Positions 20,586 through 33,839 are shown, counted from the first letter of the stretch. The stretch is DNA of 64,000 nt from Protopterus annectens (GCF_019279795.1 NC_056748.1:695935070-695999069), one strand, 5' to 3'. Notes: generated by a model not told the origin, from the sequence alone. Numbers and translations: made by a program.

Positions 20586-21023
20586 AATATAAAGCAGTTA
20601 ACCTTGTTATGAGCTTCCTAGCCAAAAGTATGTACACATTTACCCATTTGCTCCACATTGTGTGAGGTAGGGTTCCGCAAAGGTTTACCACCTGTCACTG
20701 CGCAAGACTGTCCCCATTTGGGCAGTTATGCCCTGTGAGCAAAAAGTAAAAAACGCAAATGTCTTGAAGTATTTCCTAAGTTTTTCTTTTTTTAATTGTA
20801 GCATGTATCTGAAGCACGCAAATGTTATATGAAACAGCATAAGGAATGCAAATGCTACAAGAATCATAGTTCTCAACCTTCCATCTCCAAAATGAGGAAC
20901 ACTAGCCCTCATAATGTGGAACACATACTAATGGCTTTCTAACAGTTTTAACTAGGAAGGTCATAGGATGGTTAAATATGCTGGTTTTACTTATAAAGAA
21001 GATATTTTAATGAATTAATTGAG
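20586..21023. other. No recognised feature
   Basis: Unique-looking sequence between two SINEs. No supported frame or repeat. Confidence 0.5.
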
Positions 21024-21293
21024 CAGTGGTGGTGCAGCGGTTAGCGTTGTCGCCTCACAGCAAGAGGTTCTCCCATTCAATTCTCGGCTGGAGCGCCTTC
21101 TGTGTGGAGTCATGTCCTCCCCGCAGTCGAATGACGTTTAAAGACATGCAGATAGGTGCGTGCGTGAATGGGTGTGCCTTCTTAGAAGGTTGGGTGTCGA
21201 GCTGGCAATTCGGCACCGTAAAAATCCACTGCCAATCATGATTGGACCAGAGTTTTGCTGTGGCGACCCTTAACAGGGAAAAGCCGAAAGACA
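21024..21293 (+). mobile_element. V-SINE-type SINE with RTE-type tail
   Basis: The clearest full-length copy of this SINE here. Head: GTGGTGCAGCGGTTAGCGTT and GTCGCCTCACAGCAAGAGG, with a box-B-like TTCAATTCTCGGC. Middle: AAAGACATGCAGATAGGTG. Tail: TTTTGCTGTGGCGACCC and AACAGGGAAAAGCCGAAAG. The part between the head and AAAGACATGC is shortened relative to the copy at 16185. Confidence 0.9.
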
Positions 21294-22091
21294 TTACTAT
21301 TTCTATTTACCATGGATTTTACTTAAAAAAAAAATCCTAACACTAAATGTATGACAGAGTCTTTCAATATGGAACTTCGAGGAACATGAACTTTTTAAGA
21401 CCCCAAATGAGGTACGTTCCTCTTAATGAGGTACACGAGAGGTATGACAAGAATAAGCTTTTATTTTAGCAAAAAAAAAAAAAAGTTCTGTCCTTTTACC
21501 AGGCATGGGCATGTCTGCCCTACAAAATCTCTCATTTCTACAAAAAATATCCAACTCTGAGCATTTGAAAAGGTGGCAGCCCTAGTTTTACATTTTTGAA
21601 ATGGGAAGTTAAGAGCTATGAAACAGATTATTTTATAAGGCACACCATCGTTCACACAAGTGTGGGTGGTGCTGACTTGATTGACATTTTGATGGGGCTG
21701 TCAGTTAAATGTTGTAGTTTTTTTTTAAATATTTTTATTCTATTGAGCCTAAAAAGTTTAAGAAGGTTTAAGTAAAAATATCTGAAACTCTAACCTTGGG
21801 CATTACTGACTTGAGAGTGAAAGACTGCACACACCGTTTTATGTTCCACACTGCCTGGTAGTCCTGTGGACTGGGAGTGGTGCATTGGCCATTAAGTAGT
21901 CAATCTTTTTAATCGCTTAGGTCATTAAGAACAGCTTCAAATGATAAAATTACATTTACAATGTCTGCCCATGGCACACTGGGGGCGGGGCTTGCTGTTG
22001 TGTCCTAATATGAATAGTCGTCCAGAGTTCATATATCTATGTATATTGGGCATCTCCCCCCCCCCCCGGCAATCTATATAGTCTCATACAG
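21294..22091. other. No recognised feature
   Basis: AT-rich with an A run near 21470 and a C run near 22059. No frame or repeat that I can name. Confidence 0.45.
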
Positions 22092-22339
22092 GAGCATCTG
22101 CGAGGCATTGAACTTCAAGGAGTGCACATCTTGTCAAATTTAATTGAAGATGGGGAATATGATGATCCATTTGTTGATGGAGGAGGCTGTAATTTTTCAA
22201 CTTGGGAAATGCAGTTAGATGCTGGTACTTCTTACGATACAGATACTAAAGAGGACTGGGACTTGTTTCATGAAAAGCTGGACAATGCTTATTTCTGTTT
22301 TGAATACAGAACCTGAAGATGGAATTTGGACTGTCTGAG
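22092..22339 (+). CDS. Possible terminal exon of an unrecognised acidic protein
   Basis: An open frame starts just after an acceptor-like CTCATACAG and reads EHLRGIELQGVHILSNLIED, then GEYDDPFVDGGGCNFSTWEM and ahead to DWDLFHEKLDNAYFCFEYRT, with a stop at 22314-22316. A donor-like GAG|GTAAGAAC follows at 22340. The residues are acidic and look protein-like (few rare codons, no low complexity). I do not recognise the family. It could be a relic of a transposon gene or a host exon. The methionine at 22122 is not needed if it is an exon. Confidence 0.35.
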
Positions 22340-23274
22340 GTAAGAACAAACACTAGCTTTTTCCTGTGTTGTGGCATTGCTGGTGTGTCTTTGGTACATG
22401 CAAGGCATCTAGTTTTTATGTGCTGTTGTAAACTTAGTATAATTATGTCATTTCTGTGTCTGGTTCTGATTATCATGTACAAAATAAACACCTGAATGAC
22501 TAAAAAAAGGCAGAGTTATAGAGGGAAGTTCTTCATAGTTAGATACTTCACTCATATTGTATTTCAACTCCCAGGTCAGATAAAGGGGCAACATTAAATT
22601 GCCCGCCAGGTCAGACAATGGGGGTCGAGACAGAGCTTATAAATCTGCCAAGGCCTTTGCAAGACCATTTCATGATTCAGGGTTGGAAGATGGAGATGAA
22701 CAGGAAGAAAACCATCAGCACTGAAATTAGTGAGTAAATGGTGAAGGCTATACAATCACATTTTGTGAAATGTGACTTTACAAGTAAAAGTGTAAAGACT
22801 GGACTCTTGTTGGCTTTGTTAAAGTTGTGGATGAGTGAAATGCAAATACCCCACTTCATGTCATTAATGTTTGTAAGGACACTGAAGGGAAAGGAAAAAG
22901 AAATGAGACTGACAGTAAAACAATTTTGTTTTTAATAATATTTGTATAAAACATTTTATGATGTAAATTGCATGTTATAGTAAAAGTATTTTTGTTGTAT
23001 GTGATAAAGATACTGAAGTAAGTGCCCTTTTTCTTTCTTAGTTTTATGAAATGTGGGCATTTAAAATGTAAAAAAAAAGAGAAGAAAGGTCAGACAAAAC
23101 CATCTTTATGTTAATATGCTGTATTTTTTAATACCTTTAGTGAATTATTACTGTTGACATAGGCAATCTTGCATTTATGTAAAAGTAATCCACACATATT
23201 AACAAGTTCAGATTTACAAATGTTATACATTACATGTATTGCTCTAAACAATATAATGAAACCAACATTACATA
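22340..23274. other. No supported feature
   Basis: A stretch near 22575-22730 (GGGGTCGAGACAGAGC and around) looks more complex than its AT-rich surroundings, but no domain is readable. The rest is AT-rich. Confidence 0.4.
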
Positions 23275-23456
23275 CAATGTTCAGTTCCTGCCTTTCTTAA
23301 ATCTCGTTCCTCTTCCCAAACATTTTTCTGCATGCATTTTTCCAACAATTTCCATTTTTCTATGTAATTTACTCCTACCCTTTTCTAAAGAACCCACTTC
23401 CTGTTCTTTGTCTCTGTTACAATATTCACTACTTCATGTATGGCCAGTTTAGACTT

Positions 23457-24374
23457 TTATTTCCATTTTCTAGTCATTGCTGTTTTGGCAGCCATCAGAA
23501 TTAAACTTAACAAGGCCTTACTATGTTTAGGCAGTTCATGTCCTGTATCCCATCTCCCAAAAAAAAAAAAAATTTCTTTAGATACACTCATTTGCTTGCT
23601 TAATATTCCTGACAGAGTACTTTGTAGGGTCTGTCGTCTCATTACATTCCAAGAACATATGCTCCCAGGTACCCTTTTCTTCTCCATTACACCGCCAACA
23701 TTTGCCATTTACCTAACAAAAAATTCTTTGGAGCCTACCTATCCAAACACTTCCAGGCAAAAATTCTAATCCTTCTAGATTTTGTTGCATATTTGGGAGC
23801 AAGTTTATTATGCCCTATTATTGTTCCTTTGTATATTGCATATCCAATTGCTTCCCTGTCTTTTCTGACCTCTTCTGATGATTCCTATATTTATTGTGCA
23901 GTGTCTTATATGCCCTACTAATTGTCCCTTCTGAAACAGCAACTTATGTTCTAGATTCAGCCAGTGCAGGTCTTTCATCTAGGATTACCCTATCCCATTG
24001 TTTTTGTCTGTACTCTATCATTCCTTGATAGGGAAGGCAATCATTAGCCTGCAGTCCAAATGTCTTCCTGGCCTCTTCCCCTTCTGCTACCTTTCCCACT
24101 TTAGTTATTTGTGCCCAGCACCTTGGTTTCTTTACCAACTTACTCAAGTAAATATCAAACCCCCTTTTGCATATTCTCTGTATCCCTAGTTGCAGTCATC
24201 CTTACCAGCAGAATCTCCTTTCTCCATTCCCATGTTGACTGAGTTCTTAGTATATTTTCTGCTACTTTATGAATATCTGCATGACCTTTGTTATTCTCCT
24301 TAAGGATTGCTATCCAGAATCCCATTCTTTCCTTATTTCTTGAATTACCCTGCTGCTTACATCATAATCATCCT
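23457..24374 (-). pseudogene. L1-B ORF2 C-terminal region
   Basis: Minus-strand frames give EHMFLECN-like and CWRCNGEE-like residues near 23690 and ILMAAKTAMTRKWK near 23465. The latter matches the LLAAKKAITRKWK-type end of L1 and Tx1 ORF2. Further upstream (24147 down) comes a decayed segment shared with L1-A. Broken by several stops. Confidence 0.75.
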
Positions 24375-25960
24375 GTGACACCCAAGCACTGACCCAGTAA
24401 TCAAGGAGCCTCAATCCTTACCACTGGCAACAGTGAGGGCCGTACACACTCGGAGGATGACAATTACATACACAGTAAAGTGCAGTTTCCCTTAAGAGTA
24501 CACAGAGACGACAGTCAGTCTGGGGATGGTTTATTCCTCTCTCTCTAGATCACCAGTAAGACTCCCCACTGGTACAGCTATAGAGTTGAGATCTCAGCTA
24601 AGTGGCCAAGCCAAGACCTCCAGCACCCTCTCTCTGTCCAGCCAGTGCTTTGTGTCCCTGCCCAGGTAGCTGACACACACACTTTGAAATTTGATTTGTA
24701 CACAAACACACGCATACACCTGGGAAAGGCTGACACAGGTTTACTAGCTATGCCCACTTTTCCCCAGACTATAAGGTAGTTTGGACTGCCACCAGCCACT
24801 ACTTATCAGCTACTTTAAGGCCCTTAGCAAAGGGCATCCAATCTTACTGTGTAATGTTAGTATTAATCCAAATGGTAATTTGACCAAGAGCAAAGCTATT
24901 GGGAGTGGCCTGCACAGTGTCACCAAATAGATATGCAAGTACTCTGTATGTCTCACAAATATTAGCCACAAAGATAGGTTTAAATATATTTAATAATAAA
25001 AGAACAAGAAAATACTCAGTAAATCATCACAATTACTTCAGAGTTCAAAATCACAGGAAATATTTACAACAACATTGCAAGACAGTCTTAAATAATAAAA
25101 GAAAACATCTAAGCTATAGTTCACTATATTCCTAACTATATCTAAGAGAAATTACTGTACCCTAGTTAACTTACTTCCAGAGCCAGGCAAGACAGATGTG
25201 GTGAGTGGGTTTTACCAGCTGATGCTGCCAGGTAAAAGACATAACACAAAAATGCCCTCTCTCTGTCTCTCTCTCTCTCTCACAGAGAGTTCTTAAATTA
25301 ATATCTCAAATATTGCTGCTGGGAAACTTGCAGGATGGCATAATTTTTTATCATCTGACTATTCCAGGTGAAAACTCCCATTGCTAGAAACTGCCAGGAT
25401 TTAGCATCTCCCTGTGAAAAATACATATCACTCAGATCTTTCCAGCTGCTGGAAGACCTAAAACAATCAAACACTTACAAGACAATGCATAAGGCTCCCT
25501 AGTTTTAGATCTCCTGTCTCCTTGCTGCATTGAAACTGAAAGATAACCTCTATTTTGTTTATGGCCCATTTATAAAGTCACTTAACTTTTTGTGTTACAA
25601 TAGTTTAACAATGGAAACTGCAACTGTTTAGATGTATATATTTTTATATACATTTCTGTTCTTTTCCAGTAGGGTACACTGTGGATACATCTTTAAGCTC
25701 AGTACTGTAGAAACCCTTTTCACACACACTTCTTTACCAGCAGTTTGATATACACATAACATATGGTTCTAATACATTTGTAACAGAAGCATATGAATCC
25801 TGTTGACATTCACAGCTGACATATAATCATTTACAAAATTCCAGGCAGCTGTGCTGGCAGTATCTCCCTCTGTCACTTTTCTATATAAATCATATTAACA
25901 TTCACAAATGACATATAATTTACAAAATTCCAGATAGGCTGACAGTATTTCATTTTGTAA
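24375..25960. mobile_element. Solo-LTR-like insert in L1-B
   Basis: A 1.59-kb insert bounded by the five-base duplication CATCC (24370-24374 and 25961-25965). It begins TGTGACACCC and ends near TTTTGTAACA, so it has the TG...CA ends of long terminal repeats. The L1 sequence is continuous across it when the insert is set aside. No internal coding region is seen, so if this is an LTR it is a solo one. Orientation is not determined. It is a fossil; its family is not identified. Confidence 0.5.
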
Positions 25961-28512
25961 CATCCCTTGGACATTGAATTATAGCTTTCTGCTTATGTTG
26001 TATACAAGAGCCTTAACTGTGTAGCACTAAAATATCTCTTCAAATCAGGTAATTCCCCTCCCCATGTTCTTTTGGGAGGATCAGCTTATCCCACTTGAGT
26101 CTTGCCCTCTTCCCCTCCAAAGCAAAATCCTTTTAACTCTTTATTACTCTCAACAACTTCTCCTTTGGTTGATAAAAAGTGCCTGACCTGTGCATAAAAC
26201 TAAAGGGACTAAAGCATTTTTCTGCTTCTTTCTTGCTATCCGTATGCATAGGCAGTAGCTTCCAATGTCTCAGTTTTTGTATCTTTTATTTAGTTTCTTT
26301 CCACATATCCTTAGCTGCCATAACCAAATCGTTTTAATCCATATTCCTCTAAATACTTCTTTTTATCATGTCCCCATAAATATGGGTATTGTTGGACCAA
26401 TTCATGTGTGGGTACATAGATTATAGCTATAGTCTTTGTTTTATCTTCATTAATTTTTTTTGTAATTTCTGCTTCCATTGCCCTACTCATAAAATCCCAG
26501 CTTATTATTTCAAATGCTTTCTCTGCATCAAGTCCCACCAATAATACTGATATTTTCTTACATTCTGCTTTCCTTTGGATCATCTTTGTTCTGTTAATGT
26601 CAAATATGTCTCCCCTTTGCAAAACCAGGTTCATCCATATCTATCAATTTTGGCATTACCTTTGCCATTCTTTTAGCCGTTATTGACATAAGCATTTTAT
26701 AATCACAATTTAAAATTGAAATGGGCCTATATGAAGCTGGATCAGGTGGGTCTTTATCTAGTTATACAGCCACCGCAACTTTTTTTCCAGGATGTTGGTG
26801 CTTCCCCTTCTTTTAAAATACTGTTAAACAAAACCTTCCGGATCATTATCACTTTCTTCCCTCCTAATTTCCAAACTTCCACCGAAATGCCATCGATTCT
26901 TGGTGACTTTCCTGTAGATTAGCTATACATCACCATTTTTCTCATCTCCTCCTATCTTAACTGTTAGTTGTTGTGACTCTTGTACCTCTAACATTGCCAT
27001 ATTTCTTAAGTCTTCCATAAGTATTTCCATTTGTGCTTTTTCTTGATTTCCCTACTTTTTGGCTTTTTACAAATTTTCATAACATTTCTGAAATATTTCT
27101 TGTACTGCTACAGGATTTGTTGTTGTTTTTTCTTGTTACAAGCTCACTAATTTTGGCAACAGCAATCTTTCTAAACTCATGCATATTATCTATGTGCTTT
27201 CTTATTTTCTCTTTACCCCTCTGCAGCTGTATCTTCTTTTGTTCTGTGAGATTCACCGTATTTTGTAATACTCTTAACCTTTGTTAGCCTCTCTAAATAA
27301 TTCCTGTTACTTCATAACTACATCTCTCGCACTTTTATTTCTACCCTAATTTCAAACTCCACTTTCATTTTATCTTGCTCACTAGTTATAACTTTTAGAA
27401 AGTACTCCAGCTTCCCTAATTACTCACAGATAATTTCTACTACCCATTCCTTAAATTCCTCTGGCTTTAACAGGTACGTGGTGAAGTGCCGGTGTCTCAT
27501 CTTTACTTCATTACCCTGCATTTATATTTTGGTAATTATTGGTAAATGATCTGAAGTTATTGGATATGTATTAAAGTTCTCAAATAAATGGACATTTTCC
27601 TGTAAAATATAATTTCTGTCAAGTAAATTATTTGAGTTCCTACTACTGATTTCATATCTTCCATGCCAAATATTTTCATATATTTCTTCAGAAGTCTAGT
27701 CTCTTCTATTATATTTTTTCTGTTAGGCCTCCCTAGGTACGTTCTTATCGCTGCAAACAAAATTCCAGTCTCCACCTACGAGTAATATTCCCTGCTGAAA
27801 TCTGATTATTTCTCCCCAGTTTTTTAAACTATAAAATAGCAGTTTTAGTTGGAATGTAAATATGTGCCAGTGTAACCTACATCCCTTGCCAGCAGCCCCA
27901 TACTTCTACATATGTGCCATTATTTTCTTTTCTTCTGTCACTACTTCAGCACCTCTAGCAGTTACTGTAAATATTCCTGCTTTCCTTGCCCCTGATATTT
28001 TGCAGAATATCCATCTTTTGAAATCCTTTCTTAATCACATTCACATGCCCGGTTCTTTCCAAATATACCCTGTAGCATTGCCTTTCCTAATGTTAAATAT
28101 TCTTTCCTTTTTGTCTATATCTGAGAGATCATTCACATTCCAAGGTAATATGGAAAGCATCACCATTGTGGTAAGAAGTTATTATTCTCAGTGTGGCAAC
28201 TTTTTTAAATGTCTGGTTTCAGCTTTTGTGATATATGCTGTCATTAGTGTTTGGCAGGTTAAACCTTTATACATTTTTTTTGTTGTCAACATTGGAACCT
28301 ATGTTACATTCTACAAGACTTTTGGTTTTAATAAAAACTGTAAGACAAAAAAAACACACCTCCATAACCCATTAACTTACTACAAACACAACTATGTACA
28401 TCTTCAAATAATGAGGTTTAACCCACCTAATAGGAACATTTGTGCCAAATAGACAGCTGCTAACACTGCCTTAATTAACCTGAAATTGAGGTTGTCCATG
28501 TTAAGATGCTTG
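25961..28512 (-). pseudogene. L1-B endonuclease and reverse transcriptase relics
   Basis: On the minus strand, from 28512 downwards: a 5' stretch of ORF2 (WNVNDLS near 28140), an endonuclease part with TYLGRPNRKN near 27745, then an RT part with VGLDAEKAFEIISWDFM near 26530. Frames are short and broken by stops and frame changes. The endonuclease is of the APE type, as in L1. Confidence 0.78.
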
Positions 28513-28612
28513 ATGTCCTTCGTGGTTCACTGTTGCAGTCATCACTGTAGGGTTCTTCCTGCCAGCAGCAGCCCCCCGATCGGCCAGAATCCCAAAGTCT
28601 GGATTGGGCGCC
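28513..28612 (+). repeat. DIRS left inverted terminal repeat
   Basis: Contains GTTGCAGTCATCACTGTAGG and GATCGGCCAGAATCCC. It is the reverse complement of 33842-33931 with few differences. The outer edge (ATGTCCTTCG) recurs in the internal complementary region. Confidence 0.88.
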
Positions 28613-28795
28613 AGCTGAGGTCGCATTTATCCTGATGTCAATGCGCCGGAAGGTGTAAAGACCTCAGCTGATGCCATTTCTCCAGTCTTTCTTGCTGCGC
28701 GGTGCCCTTTGCAGTTCACTGATGTCGGTCGGCCTGTTCCTGTTTGTTTTTGGATCTAATCCCAGGATTTTTGTTTTTTACAGATAAGTACCCCG

Positions 28796-30637
28796 TTGGG
28801 GAGGTCTTTTTCTTGCTCCAGTCAGATGTCAGAAAAAGTTAATAATTGTATTTCTTGTGGGAAGCAAATACCTCATAGTGATTTTCACTCTTACTGTATT
28901 CCCTGCCTGGGTCCTGACCACGACGTTGCTAATTGTGTGTTTTGTGCTAGATTTAATCAGCGTACTATTAGGCGTAGATATAACTTTGCCTTTTACTATT
29001 TTGGAAAAAGGTTTAATTATAACATGTCTTCAGATTCTTTTCCGGCTTCTGGGGTGTGTAAGAGGCGCAGGGATGCAGACAGGCCTCTGAGGTCCACAGA
29101 AAAGGATGTTACTCAGTTATTGCCAGTTGCTGGTTCGACAGTTGTCAGTGAGGCGCCTTTGCAGCCCCTGTCGTCCGCCTCTTTTGAACCAGTTGCCTGC
29201 ACCAACTCCGGTGTGGAGCTGATGGGGTCTTCAGAATTGCCAGGGACTGGACCTTCAGATACTGCTCCCTCCGTTGGGTCCGGAGCCGGTAGGCAGGTAC
29301 TGGCTTCTGAGGGAGTTCTCAGGCCTTCACAGCTTCTTGTAAATGTGGATTCAGGTTTACATGCCAAGTCAAAGTCTAAGGCTCCAGCTAAAGTGAAGTG
29401 GCTAGCACAGGCACCTTTTGATCAGGGTCCTAGGCCTCAGAGGCAGATGCTTAGGATGGCCGAAGATCTCTTAACTATGATCAGGGGTTCTCATCCCCCT
29501 CCTGACAAGAAGCCTAGATTACAGTCCGATTATGATTCTTCAGACAAAATTTCTGTTTCTTCTGCTTCTTCCCTTGAGCAGGATTATGCTTTTCCTCTTT
29601 ATGAGGATTCTGATGCTGAAGATTCCTTTCCTTCCTCCTCTCCTCCTGAGGATTATTCTTTTGGTGAAACTTTGCATGATATGAGGGTGCATTTTCACTG
29701 GGAAGGGCAGGAATTCTCTGAATCCAAGAAAAGGCTTAGGGATTTTCTTCTTCTCCCACAGCATAAGCCTCTGGCTATTCCCCCTGTATTGGACATTGTT
29801 GATGATGTTTTTTCAGAAGCTTCTCTCTCTCCCGATTCTTTTCCCCCTACTCCGGCCAAACCGGATAGGTATTATAGGGTTCCAGATTCTCATAAATTTC
29901 TTTTTAAAAATCTTTCGCCTGATCCGGAAACAATTTCTCAGGGTCCTAAGGGTGTTAAAGCGGCCTCTGCTAAAAATCCTATTCCCTTTGACTGAGAGTC
30001 CAGGGCTTTGGAGAGATGGGGTAAAAAGGTTTATACTTCTGCTACATTGTCTGTTAGGGCTTTGAACTGTCAATTTCATATGCTGAAGTATCAGCAATAC
30101 CTTTTGTCTGTATTTCAACAAAAGATGTCAGCTGTGTCTATTGGTGCGGATAATCGGGAGTTACAGGATTTATTGCATGCTATTGAACAAGTGGATAAAC
30201 ATACCCTGCATTGTGGTTTTGATTCTTTGAAAGCTTCTTGTAGGGCTGCAACAACTGGTGCTGTTATTAGAAGACATGCTTGGTTAAGAGATCAAAGCTT
30301 GCCTGATCAGATTAAAGCCAAACTTTTGGATGCCCCTTTGCAGCACGATGTTCTGTTTGGGTCCAAAGCTGAAGAGGTATTGAAGAAAATGGAAGACAAA
30401 GCCAAATCTATGCAGATGGTTAAGGATTTTCTACAAGTGCAACCTCCTAGATTTAGCAGACACTGGCCAACTAAACCTTGGTGCTTTCCGGGCTCAGACA
30501 GGTCTCAGAGAGGCAGATTCAGTCGTTCCAGAGGTAGGGGACAGTCACAGTCCCATTTTAGGAATAGGCAGTGGAGTGCCCCCTCTCCCAAGGGTGGTGA
30601 AGATAAGTCTCAACCCTACCGAAAACAGTCTTTATGA
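28796..30637 (+). other. DIRS gag-like region
   Basis: Codes for a gag-like protein. It starts with a cysteine-rich segment (CISCGKQI, CIPCLGPDHD) that looks like a zinc-binding motif, followed by a long serine- and proline-rich stretch and a more conserved helical part toward the 3' end. The 3' end is rich in arginine, glycine and serine, as in nucleic-acid-binding tails. In this family the next coding region commonly overlaps it. Confidence 0.75.
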
Positions 30638-30639
30638 CT

Positions 30640-32215
30640 CACCCTTTCTGGTTCTCGGGGCTCATCTCCTGGAAGCTCCTTTGGGGGGAAGGGTTTCTCT
30701 TTTTTTATCAAAATTGGAGCCACATAACCCGGGACAAATGGGTTCTGGACATAGTCTCAAGAGGTTACAGATTTCATTTCCACACTATGCCAAAACCGAA
30801 CAGTTGGCCAGACCTGCCATATCAGTGGGCAGAGGCACAACGGCAGGTTCAGTCCCTCCTGGCTATGAGGGCCATAGAATTGGTACCAAATTTAGAAATA
30901 GGGCAAGGTTTTTATTCCAGACTTTTCCTGGTTCCCAGGAAGGAAAATTCGTGGAGACCAGTCCTGGACCTCTCTGTGCTAAACACCTTCCTAGATATAC
31001 CAAAATTCAAGATGCTCACTCTGCAGCAGCTGCTGCCTATGTTGGGCAAGAACGCTTGGATGGTGACTTTGGACTTAAAGACGCTTACCTGCATATTCCT
31101 ATAAGGCAAGAGTGCAGAAGGTATCTGCGTTTCAAAGTGGGCTCGAAACATTACCAGTTCTCTGTGCTGCCCTTTGGCTTATCTACTGCGCCCAGGGTCT
31201 TTACGAAGTGCCTGGCACCAGTAATGGCGTTTTGCAGACAGACGGGGATTCAAATTTACCCTTATCTGGACGACTGTCTTCTTCAAGCAGACGACAAAGA
31301 CACTCTACTTCGGCATCTAGATTTTGTGCAGCGTCGTCTTCTGTGTCTCGGTTTTTCAGTGAATCTAAAGAAATCAAATCTGGTACACACACAACAGATT
31401 ACTTTCCTGGGTGCTCTTCTGAGTACTTCAACCCAGATGGCTTCCTTGACACCAGACAAAAAAGTGCAACTGGCTTCTTTTTTCCGATGCCTGGCTTCAA
31501 GTGAAACAGCTGACTGCAAGAAAAATTCTGCAGGCTTTGGGTTACATGGCCTCCTGCATTCTGCTAATACCATATGCAAGGCTGCATATGAGGAAACTGC
31601 AGTGGTACCTCAAGAGTGTCTGGTCTCAGCATTACCACAATTTGGAAACAGTGGTCACGATTTTGCCTTGTCTCCAGTGAGAGTTTCTTTGGTGGGCCGA
31701 AGCCTGTCTACAGAACAAGGGGAAGCCTTTTTGTCCTCCGCCGACCGACCAAGTTCTGACAACGGATGCTTCAGATTATGCCTGGGGAGCCCACATGCAT
31801 GGGAGATGTCTTCAGGGTGTTTGGACGAAGGAACAAACGCACCTGCACATAAATTTGAAGGAGATGCTAGCTGTACAGAATGCCCTGATAGCCTTCAGGG
31901 ACCTTCTTCTACCAGGACAATTGTTGATACGGACAGACAACACTACAGTGATGTGGTACATCAACAAGCAGGGGGGCTCTCACTCTTACCCCCTGTGCAG
32001 ATTAGCCATGAATCTCTGGTACACCTCTCTGACCTGCAGTGTCGACTTACAGGCACAATTCCTGCCAGGGAAAGACAACACTCTGGCAGACGCCTTGAGC
32101 AAATGCATTTCAGATCCACACGAATGGATGTTGGATGTTCGGATATTCAGGAAGATTATAAAGGCTTGGGGATGTCCAGACATAGATCTCTTTGCATCCC
32201 CTCAGAATCATTAAC
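30640..32215 (+). other. DIRS reverse transcriptase and RNase H region
   Basis: RT blocks include LKDAYLHIPI, QFSVLPFGLSTAPRVFTK and YPYLDDCLL, the last with the catalytic aspartates. The RNase H domain follows at about 31740-32215, with TDNTTVMWYIN and NTLADALSK. The order RT then RNase H is the family norm. The region is not fully open. Confidence 0.85.
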
Positions 32216-32559
32216 GTCCAACATTCTGCACAAGGACCTACCACAAACTAGCATGGAAAGTGGATGCCCTCTCATTCAGTTGGAAACGCCTCTCCGTATA
32301 TGCTTTTCCTCCCTTTCCTCTTCTACCTCGGGTACTTCTGAAGATAAAACAGGACAGACCGCACATGATTCTACTGGCTCCCAATTGGCCTCGGCAATTC
32401 TGGTATTCCACTCTAATGACCTTGGTTCAGGAGCCTCCCTGGATTCTGCCTCAAATCCCTCATCTACTGTCTCAACGGGACGGCCGGATACTGTACAGTC
32501 ATGTCAAGACTCTTCATCTAGCTGCCTGGCGGATCCAGGGTCTGTAAACACCTCTGCCT

Positions 32560-33612
32560 TTTCCAAACAGGTATTGGATGTAATCCTTGAAGCTAGACGG
32601 CCCAGCACTAGAAAATCTTATGCGGGAAAATGGAAAAGATTTTGCTCCTGGAGTCATGTCCAGGGTGGTGATTCTTCTGTTCCGAACATTCCTCTGATTT
32701 TACAGTATCTGACAGAGTTATTACATACGGGCCTATCTTTTTCGTCTATTAAGCTTCATGCTTCTGCTATTTCTGCACATTACGATACGGATCCTCCGAT
32801 TTTTTTTTTTTTTTTTTTCTCATCCATTACTTAAACAATTTCTTAGAGGGGCTAAGAATATTCAGCCCCCTATAAGGGCTCCTGTTCCCACTTGGGATCT
32901 TAACTATGTTTTGGAGAAATTAACTTTGTCTCCTTTTGAACCTGCAGCTTCCACGGATTTAAAATTTTTGTCTTGGAAAACTGCTTTTCTTTTAGCTATT
33001 ACCTCTGCTAGAAGAATTTCGGAATTGCAAGCACTCATGGCTGTGGAATCCTTCCTTATTTTTCATCAGGACAGGGTATCTCTACGGATTAATCCCACTT
33101 TTATGCCCAAGGTGGTTTCAGCAGTGGCCTTGAATCAGTCTATTCATTTGCCTACCTTTTATCCTAATCCTCAAAGTGAGGAAGAAAGTCTTTTGCACTC
33201 TCTAGACGTGCACAGACAGCTTCGTCTATACCTGGACAGGACCAAGATATTCCGGGAATCTGATCAGTTGTTTGTCGCTTATGCTCCTACTGTTCAGGGG
33301 AAAGCAATCACTAAGCAAACTATTTCCAAGTGGATTGCCCATTGCATCAAGTTCTGTTACACTTCTCATGGCAATCCGGTTCCTGTTAATGTTAGGACTC
33401 ATTCTACCCGGGCTACTGCTACTTCAGCAGCTTTTCTTTGTGGGGTTCCTACCAAGGATATTTTGGAAGCTGCTACTTGGAGTTCTGTACATACTTTTTC
33501 TAAGCATTACAACCTCCCTCTCTCTTCTAAATCCAGGGCAGGTTTTGCTTCAGCGGTTTTGCAAGGTTTTGTGACCGCTCCCTCTGTTTCTCCTCCAGCC
33601 ACCCTTTCTTAG
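32560..33612 (+). other. DIRS tyrosine recombinase region
   Basis: Tyrosine recombinase used in place of an integrase. The N-terminal part has RRPSTRKSYAGKWKRF. The catalytic part has TSARRISELQAL (first arginine), RTHSTRATATSAAF (histidine and second arginine) and WSSVHTFSKHY (final tyrosine). This fits the DIRS group rather than LTR elements with a DDE integrase. Confidence 0.88.
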
Positions 33613-33621
33613 CTTTGGGAC

Positions 33622-33720
33622 TCAACCCTACAGTGATGACTGCAACAGTGAACCATGAAGGACATAGTACAGTTGTGTACTCTTACCATAAATGTAGATG
33701 TTCGAGTGTGTTCACTGTTG
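33622..33720 (+). repeat. DIRS internal complementary region
   Basis: Joins the reverse complements of both termini: CCTACAGTGATGACTGCAAC from the left end, and TACCATAAATGTAGATG with TTCACTGTTGCAGTC from the right end. This is the signature of DIRS elements and serves in rebuilding the ends of the circular intermediate. Confidence 0.88.
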
Positions 33721-33839
33721 CAGTCCGGGTTCCCCTCCCTCCTATTTTTTCCTTGAGTATTGTCTGTTATGAGGTATTTTGGCTGCTGAGGTTTTGGGCA
33801 TGGTTTCCTTTTTAGCTTTTCTTTCTGGGCACCTGACTT

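Noticed and set aside
24899-25135. Short frame inside the solo-LTR-like insert as an internal gene
   Set aside because: No retroelement domain is visible, and the composition is that of AT-rich non-coding DNA.
29113-31579. Minus-strand frames across the DIRS element
   Set aside because: They are shadows of the plus-strand coding regions, which carry all recognisable domains.
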